From Anaerolineales bacterium HSG24 (GTDB lineage Bacteria; Chloroflexota; Anaerolineae; 4572-78; J111): DNA of 47,085 nt. A program made the position numbers and the translations under genes. Location of the stretch: NCBI GenBank assembly GCA_030377895.1, contig JAUCGB010000020.1:1-47085 (forward strand), given 5' to 3'. A model generated the notes under the pieces. It worked only from the letters and a program-made list of their open reading frames with translations, made no database searches and was not told the origin of the DNA. Position 1 is the first letter of the stretch; each line of letters starts with the position of its first letter. Of the stretch, positions 40,896 to 47,085 are shown one piece after another.

Positions 40896-43097
40896 ATGAC
40901 AAATTTGTTAGTAGGATTAAATGACCCCCAACGTGAGGCGGTCACAACGATTGACGGCCCAGTATTGACCTTGGCTGGGCCGGGGTCGGGCAAAACCCGG
41001 GCCTTGACTCACCGGATTGCTTATTTAATCCAAGAATGTGGCATTGCACCGTGGAATATCTTGGCCGTCACATTTACCAATAAGGCGGCCAAAGAGATGC
41101 GTAACCGCTTGTTGACCATGTTGAGCGAAAATCAGGTGTACTATGTCAGCGTGGGAACTTTCCACTCCTTGTGTGCTCGCTGGTTACGCCGCGAAATCGA
41201 GGTGTTGGGCTATTATGACACTAATTTTGTGATTTATGATACCAACGAACAGCAAACCATCGTCAAAAAGGCATTGCGAGAGATGGATTTGGATGAGAAA
41301 CGGTGGCGACCCAACGCCATGCATCGGGTCATTTCTAATGCCAAAAACGAGATGATTACGCCCGACAAACTGCCCGTCCGCACCTATCAAGAGGAGATTG
41401 CGGCCCGTGTCTACGAGCAATATCAAAAGTTGATGCAGCAGAATAACGCGATGGATTTTGACGACCTCCTGCTCATCACCCATCTGCTATTTCAGAGTCA
41501 GCCGGAGGTGTTGGCAAAATATCGGGAGCAGTACCAATATGTGATGGTTGATGAGTTTCAGGATACCAACATGGTGCAGTATCAGTTGGTGCAGATGTTG
41601 GCTGGTAAACATGGTAACATTTTTAGCGTTGGCGATATAGATCAAGGTATTTATAGCTGGCGTGGCGCGGATTATCGTAATGTATTGAACTTTCAAAAGG
41701 ATTATCCCACCCATAAGCTGATTCGACTGTCCCAAAACTATCGCTCCACCGATACGATTGTCAATGCGGCCAAACATATCATCAGCAAAAATACGCAACG
41801 GATTGAGAACGAACTGTTCACCGAGCGGGGGCTAGGCCACAAGATTAAACAGGTTGAAAAATATGACGCAGAGGAAGAGGCCGACTATGTGGTCAGCGAG
41901 GTGCGGCGACTGAATGACGAGGAGAATATTCCGGCGGGGGATGTGGCGGTGATGTATCGTACCAACGCTCAAAGCCGTCTGCTGGAGGAGGCTTTTATTC
42001 GGCAGAGCATGCCCTACCTGCTCTTGCGGGGAATTAAATTTTATGAGCGAAAAGAGATTAAGGATCTGTTGGCCTATCTACGGGTATTACACAATCCAGC
42101 CGACAGTCTCAGCTTAAGCCGGATTATCAATGTTCCGGCTCGGGGTATCGGAGCGAAAACGATTAGCAAGTTGGATAGGTGGGCCTTTAGTCAGAACCTG
42201 TCCCCGCTCAAGGCAATTTTACGGTTGGGAGTCGAACTAAACCTCCAGAATCATCCATTCTCAACTCGATCAAAAAGGGTCTTAACTGGTTTTGGGCAGT
42301 TGCTTGACCGGCTATTCGTGGCGAAGGAGAATCTCAGCCTGCCTGACTTTTTCGACTTTTTAGTGGCACGTAGCAACTACAAGGAGTTTACCAAAGATGG
42401 GAGTGAAGAGGGCGAAGAACGATGGGAGAACCTGCTCGAACTGCGTCGCTCCATGACCAGCTTTGGCCCTACTTCGGCGGTGGAAGTGTTGGGCGAGTTT
42501 CTGGAAAATGTGGCTCTCGTGGCCGATGCGGACATGCTGACCGAGGAGAACAGCGCAACAGCCCTGTTGACCTTACACACCGCCAAAGGGTTGGAGTTTC
42601 CGGTGGTGTTCATAGTTGGCATGGAGGATGGACTGTTTCCGCATAGCCGGAGCGCGGAGGATTCGGAGCGCATGGAGGAGGAGCGCAGATTGGCTTACGT
42701 CGGGGTGACGCGGGCCAAAGATCGACTCTATCTGACCCGTGCCTTCCGGCGACAGCGGGGGTATAGCGGTTTTTACGAGCCATCGGAAGCCTCTCGATTT
42801 TTGAGTGATTTGCCTCCCGAACTGGTCGATGGTGGACGGCGATCACCACGCAAATCATCGACCATCAGTCGCCCTAAAAATAAATCGACCCGTTGGGGAA
42901 GTACTAAAAAAAGTGCTACTCCAACTAAGACGACGGTGAGTTATAAAATTGGAGAAAAAGTGACCCATGCCAAGTTTGGCAAAGGGACGGTCATCTCTAC
43001 CAAGATAGATCGAGGCGAGGAGTATGTGCAAGTTGCCTTTGAAGGGCAAGGGATTAAGACCCTCGCGGTCAGTTTTGCCAAACTAGAGCGGAGTTAG
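40896..43097 (+). CDS. pcrA: ATP-dependent DNA helicase PcrA/UvrD (superfamily 1)
   Basis: 733 aa from ATG 40896, which has GAGGG 7 nt upstream; the TTG at 40839 would add 19 non-conserved residues. A 3'-5' SF1A helicase. Motifs: the Q motif LNDPQREAV, Walker A AGPGSGKTRAL, FTNKAAKEM, GTFHSLCARWLR, Walker B VDEFQDTN, SVGDIDQGIYSWRGA, LSQNYRST, LLTLHTAKGLEFPVVF and VGVTRAKDRLYL. The C-terminus has the PcrA-type Tudor-like module YKIGEKVTHAKFGKGTVIS. It acts in nucleotide-excision and mismatch repair and in clearing blocked forks. Confidence 0.96.
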   Translation: MTNLLVGLNDPQREAVTTIDGPVLTLAGPGSGKTRALTHRIAYLIQECGIAPWNILAVTFTNKAAKEMRNRLLTMLSENQVYYVSVGTFHSLCARWLRREIEVLGYYDTNFVIYDTNEQQTIVKKALREMDLDEKRWRPNAMHRVISNAKNEMITPDKLPVRTYQEEIAARVYEQYQKLMQQNNAMDFDDLLLITHLLFQSQPEVLAKYREQYQYVMVDEFQDTNMVQYQLVQMLAGKHGNIFSVGDIDQGIYSWRGADYRNVLNFQKDYPTHKLIRLSQNYRSTDTIVNAAKHIISKNTQRIENELFTERGLGHKIKQVEKYDAEEEADYVVSEVRRLNDEENIPAGDVAVMYRTNAQSRLLEEAFIRQSMPYLLLRGIKFYERKEIKDLLAYLRVLHNPADSLSLSRIINVPARGIGAKTISKLDRWAFSQNLSPLKAILRLGVELNLQNHPFSTRSKRVLTGFGQLLDRLFVAKENLSLPDFFDFLVARSNYKEFTKDGSEEGEERWENLLELRRSMTSFGPTSAVEVLGEFLENVALVADADMLTEENSATALLTLHTAKGLEFPVVFIVGMEDGLFPHSRSAEDSERMEEERRLAYVGVTRAKDRLYLTRAFRRQRGYSGFYEPSEASRFLSDLPPELVDGGRRSPRKSSTISRPKNKSTRWGSTKKSATPTKTTVSYKIGEKVTHAKFGKGTVISTKIDRGEEYVQVAFEGQGIKTLAVSFAKLERS

Positions 43098-43204
43098 TGG
43101 CTGTGGCTGATCGATGTGACACACCATTACCGAGGTAATAAGGAGACCCATAAATGATTTTTGGTCCCCAAAGTGCGTCATAAGAATTATGCAGGGTGAA
43201 ATGA

Positions 43205-43374
43205 AATTATAAATGGTAAACGGTGAATGGTGAATGGTAAATTACGTTTTGTCGCCAAGAGCGGTTTGGATATTTGGATACTGGTGAAAATACGATAGAG
43301 TTAGCTTAGGGGCGCATAGAGTTGCCGCTTACACTCATTTACCATTTATAATTCACCATTTACCATTTATAATT
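43205..43374. repeat. 170-bp element with 24-bp inverted termini (MITE-like)
   Basis: The left arm AATTATAAATGGTAAA plus CGGTGAAT (43205-43228) and the right arm ATTCACCATTTACC plus ATTTATAATT (43351-43374) are reverse complements at 23 of 24 positions. Extra GGTGAATGG units lie within the left side. The interior (122 bp) has no ORF. It fills most of the 347-bp spacer between pcrA and the MaoC gene; nothing else is seen in that spacer apart from the strong ribosome site at its end. Confidence 0.7.
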
Positions 43375-43444
43375 GAATTTGGTTTTGTTTGTACATAATT
43401 CAAATAACGCAAATCTTCGCCTTTAAGGAGGTGAAAAATCATTT

Positions 43445-43924
43445 ATGAGACCAATGACTCTAATTGTACGAGGCATGTATTTTGAACAGTTCGAGGTTGG
43501 GCAAGAACTCAACACCAGTGCTAGAACGATTACCGAAACCGACATCGTCAATTTTGCCGGATTATCTGGCGATTTCAACTTTATTCACACTAACGCGCCC
43601 GCCGCCAAAGAAACCTTGTATGGACAACGAATTGCTCATGGCATGTTAGTCGCCTCAATTGCCACCGGATTGGCGGTGCAACAAGGCTTTATTGATGGAA
43701 CTACCTTGGCCTTTCGGGAATTGAATTGGAAATTTAGCCAAGCCGTGTTCATTGGTGATACTATCCATGTCGAGACGAATGTGGTCGCGACCAAACAAGC
43801 GAGACGCATGGGCGGTGGTTTTGTTACCTTTGCGGCAAAAGTTATCAACCAGAAGGGTGAGGTGGTACAAAAAGGGGAATGGAAAATGTTGATCCAATCA
43901 CAGGATGAGAAAAATGAAGCCTAA
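43445..43924 (+). CDS. MaoC-like hot-dog dehydratase/hydratase
   Basis: 159 aa. The hot-dog hydratase signature is complete: D43 and H48 in SGDFNFIHTN, then KETLYGQRIAHGMLVASIATG. Such enzymes hydrate enoyl-CoA or dehydrate hydroxyacyl-CoA. A near-perfect ribosome site TAAGGAGGTGA ends 11 nt before the ATG, so high translation is expected. A later Met (residue 11, GMYFEQFEVGQ) is the usual start of the family, but the strong site favours 43445. Its 3' end overlaps the cyclase-family gene. Confidence 0.9.
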   Translation: MRPMTLIVRGMYFEQFEVGQELNTSARTITETDIVNFAGLSGDFNFIHTNAPAAKETLYGQRIAHGMLVASIATGLAVQQGFIDGTTLAFRELNWKFSQAVFIGDTIHVETNVVATKQARRMGGGFVTFAAKVINQKGEVVQKGEWKMLIQSQDEKNEA

Positions 43925-44558
43925 ATTTTACGACATCAGCCGTACCATCAATAGTCGCCTAGCCGTTTGGCCCGGCGACTCAATATTCTCTGCGCCCAAA
44001 GTGGCTGACATGGATCGAGGAGAGGTCGTAAATGTCAGCGAACTAACCTTTAGCAGTCATTTTGGCACCCATGTTGATGCGCCACTCCATTTTGTGGCTG
44101 ATGAACAGTCCATCGACCAACTGCCAATCGATATATTCATCGGCCCAGCTACGTTGATTACGGTCAGCCAGGAATCTGGCCCACTTGTTCTGGCAGATTT
44201 CCCCAACCTAGACTGGTCAACGGTGGAACGCCTGCTCATCCACTCTCCGGCCAGCCATAAGCCAGTTGACCAGTTCCACGAACAGTTTGTCTACCCATCA
44301 CTCGAACTGATTGACTTGATGGGGCAACATAATATCAGACTATTTGGTACAGATTCTCCCTCCGTCGATGCCTTTGAAGGCAAGGACGGGTTGGTCGGAC
44401 ATTATGCCATGCAACAAAATGGGATTATTATTTTGGAAGGATTGATGTTAGCCGACGTGCCGGACGGTGAGTATGAACTAATGGCCCTGCCCCTTAAGCT
44501 GGAAGGGGGCGACGGTTGTCCGGTGCGGGCGGTACTGCGGAGGGTAGAACCTAATTGA
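43914..44558 (+). CDS. Cyclase-family (KynB/arylformamidase-type) metal hydrolase
   Basis: 214 aa from ATG 43914, with AGGA 10 nt upstream; ATG 43905 is an alternative. The metal-binding signature SSHFGTHVDAPLHF gives H49, H53, D55 and H59. The start (YDISRTINSRLAVWPGD) and GTDSPSVD are typical of PF04199 cyclases, which include kynurenine formamidase. It overlaps the MaoC-like gene by 11 nt, so the two products likely act in one catabolic route. No kynurenine pathway genes are visible, so the substrate is open. Confidence 0.9.
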   Translation: MKPKFYDISRTINSRLAVWPGDSIFSAPKVADMDRGEVVNVSELTFSSHFGTHVDAPLHFVADEQSIDQLPIDIFIGPATLITVSQESGPLVLADFPNLDWSTVERLLIHSPASHKPVDQFHEQFVYPSLELIDLMGQHNIRLFGTDSPSVDAFEGKDGLVGHYAMQQNGIIILEGLMLADVPDGEYELMALPLKLEGGDGCPVRAVLRRVEPN

Positions 44559-44579
44559 CTTGATGACACATTATATGGC

Positions 44580-46388
44580 CTAAAAAAAGATAATACCGCG
44601 TTTCGCCAAATAGTCAGCTAGACTTTTCTGAAAGCCATGTTTGCTAAAGAAACCCAACCGCAGTTCCTTTTTTGCAAAATCGGCTTGATGAAGCCGGTTG
44701 GCTTTGTCCACAAACTCATCCACCATTTTTTCCGTTATCTTATAGAGATACTTGGCGGCATAGTTCTTACATTCGGCCATAATCACCACCTGCTCACCGT
44801 CAAGAACAATATCTATTTCCTCACCTGTGATCAGGTGATAGCCAAGATTATCATTAAACTCGGTGACGCTGATACCTTCTACCAAACCACCATCACCGTC
44901 AATAATACCCTTTATCAAACGTAAAAGTATTTCTCGTTCATAATAATCTCCCTTCAAATCGTTATGATGTCCTCTTAACACATTCAGTTTATTACGTAGC
45001 TTCTCTGCCTCAGCCAAGCTCAGTTCCAATCGCTCGGCCCGTTCCTTCAAGTAGTCCAACATGTTATCATTCTTGAAATAGACATCAAAATCTTCGTCCG
45101 GCAAGTTAAACAGATCAGCATAATTAACCATCAACACCTTCTTCAATGTCCGGTCAAACACCCCACCATAACGACCCCCTCTTAGCTCGATAATATCGTA
45201 TTTGAACAGTAGTTCCAATTCTCTGCGAAGTTGTCGATCATCTATATCCAGTGACATGGCCTTTTTTAGCTCACTCGGATAATAGCGAGTTCCTTCGTTT
45301 TTACATAAAAAATAGGTAATTCGCCTCATGTGAACATCATTCACCTCATCCATTGCCATCGACAGGTATTCATCCCAGTCATGTTTGATACTGCCAAATA
45401 GACCCACCTCATACTCCAATGCCTGATCCACATCATCTATTGAGTTAATGGTTGGTTTGCCGATTATAGGTGACAAAAGTTCCAAGATACGACCGGGAAT
45501 ACCGTTGGTGACGTAGTCAATGTAGGTTGCGATTTCGGGTGTAATGTTATGCCCGTAGATATGACCATAATTCAGGGTCATCTCTTGTGATTCTTCGGTT
45601 TTCATTTTGGGAACACCAATTGTTCTGAAACGATGAGGCAACCAGCGCATCAAATCTTCCGAGACGACACCCATCAGCGAGCCGGTGATGAGCAAGGGAG
45701 CAACTTTGCTCTCGGCAGTGGACATGTAGGCCATGCAAGGCTTGTCCACCACACCAGCATCAATATGCTTGTTCAGATATTGAAACTCATCAATCATCTG
45801 CACCACCTTATCTTCAACAGCAAGGGTGGTGGCGAAGCCAGCTGGCGCGGCGACAGCTGATATTACATATTCATAGGGTGGGAGATTCGTTTGCATGGTA
45901 CGCAAACAATCCTCAAACTCGTACACAATAATATCTTTGTACTTAAATTCAAGTTGCTCGACTTCTTGCAAAACAGCTTTCATAACCAGTGGTTTTTTCT
46001 TATCAACAGCTCGGCGTATCCAGTTAATATCTCTCGTGTAATAACCCACAACCTGCATATAAAACCGAGTCGTGAAATCTCGGTAAAATTCTTTGCCATC
46101 CCGCTTTCCCTCGGTAAACTCATAATAAAACGGAATCAATCCTTTTTGTTCGCTATATAAGATATTGTACAACCGCTCCAGAATCAGACTTTTACCGACC
46201 TTGCGCCGCCCTAAAAAGGCAGTGCTTTTACTGAGTTTCTGTTGGATTCTACTAGTCCAGCCATACAGATATTCTAATTCTTCCACTCGACCAATAAAAT
46301 TTTCAGGTGCTCCAACACGTTCCTCAATGGCAAATTCAATGCCATCTAAATTCCAATGATAGTTTTCATGTTGTAATAGTTTTTTCAT
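44580..46388 (-). CDS. STAND-like AAA+ ATPase with C-terminal PD-(D/E)xK nuclease-like domain
   Basis: 602 aa from ATG 46388. A leading region with FIGRVEELEYL is followed by Walker A GRRKVGKS (60-67) and Walker B VVQMIDEFQYL (D200, E201). An arginine-finger-like segment LITGSLMGVV and winged-helix segments follow (ITYFLCKNEGTRYYPSELKK). The end reads D526...E539-C-K541, a PD-(D/E)xK motif within EEIDIVLDGEQVVIMAECK. This is the layout of archaeal-type ATPases (DUF234-related). The frame runs to 46517, but the extra 43 codons enter a family A remnant. Function is unknown; a role in DNA transactions or defence is possible. Confidence 0.82.
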   Translation of the reverse strand: MKKLLQHENYHWNLDGIEFAIEERVGAPENFIGRVEELEYLYGWTSRIQQKLSKSTAFLGRRKVGKSLILERLYNILYSEQKGLIPFYYEFTEGKRDGKEFYRDFTTRFYMQVVGYYTRDINWIRRAVDKKKPLVMKAVLQEVEQLEFKYKDIIVYEFEDCLRTMQTNLPPYEYVISAVAAPAGFATTLAVEDKVVQMIDEFQYLNKHIDAGVVDKPCMAYMSTAESKVAPLLITGSLMGVVSEDLMRWLPHRFRTIGVPKMKTEESQEMTLNYGHIYGHNITPEIATYIDYVTNGIPGRILELLSPIIGKPTINSIDDVDQALEYEVGLFGSIKHDWDEYLSMAMDEVNDVHMRRITYFLCKNEGTRYYPSELKKAMSLDIDDRQLRRELELLFKYDIIELRGGRYGGVFDRTLKKVLMVNYADLFNLPDEDFDVYFKNDNMLDYLKERAERLELSLAEAEKLRNKLNVLRGHHNDLKGDYYEREILLRLIKGIIDGDGGLVEGISVTEFNDNLGYHLITGEEIDIVLDGEQVVIMAECKNYAAKYLYKITEKMVDEFVDKANRLHQADFAKKELRLGFFSKHGFQKSLADYLAKRGIIFF

Positions 46389-46502
46389 GGTTCTTTTTCT
46401 CTGACCCGTCAAGATGATGTCGCTCCGTTGAATTCCTGATAACTTAACACACGGCTGAAATTTTGTCAAAGAAAATGGGCATGGAACGCGTGTCATAAAT
46501 GA

Positions 46503-46546
46503 CTTGCTACCCGACAAAATGGCTTAGTAAGGCTAAAACGGGTACT
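46503..46546 (-). repeat. Family A palindromic element, internally deleted remnant
   Basis: CTTGCTACCCGACAAAATGG, CTTAGTAAGGCTAAAAC joined directly to GGGTACT. The two ends of the family A element are kept, but all the CACAGAG arms are gone. It lies just upstream of the ATPase gene. The spacer 46389-46727 has no gene; it also holds a small hairpin. Confidence 0.65.
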
Positions 46547-46624
46547 GAAATTGTAGTAGAAGCGTAGAACCAAAATCATCCTCAATTTTTGCCCAAATCC
46601 TATTTCAATCGTATTATAAAGAAT

Positions 46625-46650
46625 AAGACGCAGGGGCTAACCTGCGCCTT
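46625..46650 (-). terminator. Probable terminator of the coiled-coil gene
   Basis: On the minus strand AAGgCGCAGG pairs with CCTGCGtCTT (one internal mismatch) around a 6-nt loop, followed by ATTCTTTAT. It lies about 80 bp after the stop of the gene at 46728. Confidence 0.5.
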
Positions 46651-46727
46651 ACATTTAGCTCTATTTTGTTGTTGTGGCTCGTAGCGTGAACGCGTAAATC
46701 AGATACCTGAACCTTACGTTTCACGCC

Positions 46728-47078
46728 TCATGTTTTTCGTCCCCGCTTGGGTTTCGGCTTTTGATCGAGCGGCATGTCAGTGTGTGCGATTAACGCGTCA
46801 ATCTGATACTGCATGGCCTTGGCCTGTCGTTTGAGTTCGGCATTTTCATCCCGCAAGCTCTGTTGCCGCGTGCGAGCCTCTTTTTGCTCGGCGTACAGTT
46901 TGATGATATGTTGCAACGTCTGGCCGATGGCGCGTTCTATCTTTAGCTCTGTCGTGGCCCAACGGTCAACCAGACGTTGTGCTTCTTTGGCGGTTATTTT
47001 TATCTCAAATGATCGGCTAATGTTAAAATCAACTTTTCCCTTATCGGGAACAGTGTAAGTATCAAAAATAATTGTCAT
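46728..47078 (-). CDS. Small coiled-coil protein of unknown function
   Basis: 116 aa, complete within the window. It begins with a beta-rich segment (MTIIFDTYTVPDKGKVDFNI) then FEIKITAKEAQRLVDRW, shared in pattern with the small protein at 28100 (VNVSAEQARRLVNRY). Residues ~60-96 form a coiled coil (QKEARTRQQSLRDENAELKR), and the tail PKPKRGRKT is strongly basic, suggesting nucleic-acid contact. I do not recognise a family. What lies upstream is outside the window. Confidence 0.65.
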   Translation of the reverse strand: MTIIFDTYTVPDKGKVDFNISRSFEIKITAKEAQRLVDRWATTELKIERAIGQTLQHIIKLYAEQKEARTRQQSLRDENAELKRQAKAMQYQIDALIAHTDMPLDQKPKPKRGRKT

Positions 47079-47085
47079 AAGATTC

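Noticed and set aside
42377..42858. Overlapping minus- and plus-strand small frames inside the helicase gene
   Set aside because: All are shadows of highly conserved helicase motifs.

Overview
This 47 kb window looks like chromosome from an uncultured-type bacterium, most likely a Chloroflexota (Anaerolineae-like) member. That assignment is an inference. It rests on lipoprotein signals of the LACGG type, a Uma2-family protein with a long Glu/Gln/Arg repeat tail, giant GT39-like membrane proteins, multi-GAF/PAS histidine kinases, a TIR/CHAT-type remnant, and many short palindromic dispersed repeats. Base composition is moderate. I see no rRNA, tRNA, CRISPR array, phage genes or intact transposase.

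Layout. (1) 1-2545: the 3' part of a Uma2 gene with its terminator, a lone FmdE-like zinc protein, and repeat-filled spacers. (2) 2546-7869: a plus-strand shikimate block, aroA, a class IV aminotransferase, aroK, a Nudix gene, an orphan DNA methyltransferase behind a cruciform repeat, and aroB. (3) 7967-16063: a signal-transduction cassette with two large histidine kinases, a GAF-SpoIIE phosphatase and a CheY-like receiver, closed by a hairpin. (4) 16302-17272: an ADP-ribose-type Nudix gene overlapping aroQ. Four shikimate-pathway enzymes are thus spread over 15 kb around the signalling cassette. (5) 17568-21493: an unrecognised protein, a stub of acpS, a DtxR-family regulator with altered metal ligands, an inositol-phosphatase-like protein, several palindromic elements and a broken vapC-like PIN gene. 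(6) 21496-24712: a huge beta-propeller sensor kinase split by a one-base shift at an A7 run. (7) 24859-28994: an accessory patch with a collapsed TIR/CHAT-type gene, two toxin-antitoxin pairs in opposite gene order, a PASTA lipoprotein, a C39-like peptidase overlapping a small partner gene, and a TolB-like propeller fragment. (8) 29233-31464: rluB, scpB and a small lipoprotein. (9) 31731-40776: three tandem GT39-like membrane glycosyltransferases and an SGNH hydrolase, probably a surface-glycosylation locus. (10) 40896-47078: a PcrA/UvrD helicase, a MaoC-like plus cyclase-family pair, a STAND-like ATPase with a C-terminal PD-(D/E)xK domain, and a small coiled-coil protein.

The non-coding DNA is unusually informative. 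At least six families of short palindromic repeats occur here. The most abundant is a roughly 150-170 bp element whose ends carry TACCCGACA and whose arms are made of CACAGAG units. It has four near-complete copies, one of them apparently nested in another copy, plus remnants. Other repeats sit immediately upstream of start codons and may supply leaders or promoters. Several genes have been broken or had their ends rewritten beside these repeats. Functions are assigned from motifs read by eye; no database search was run.
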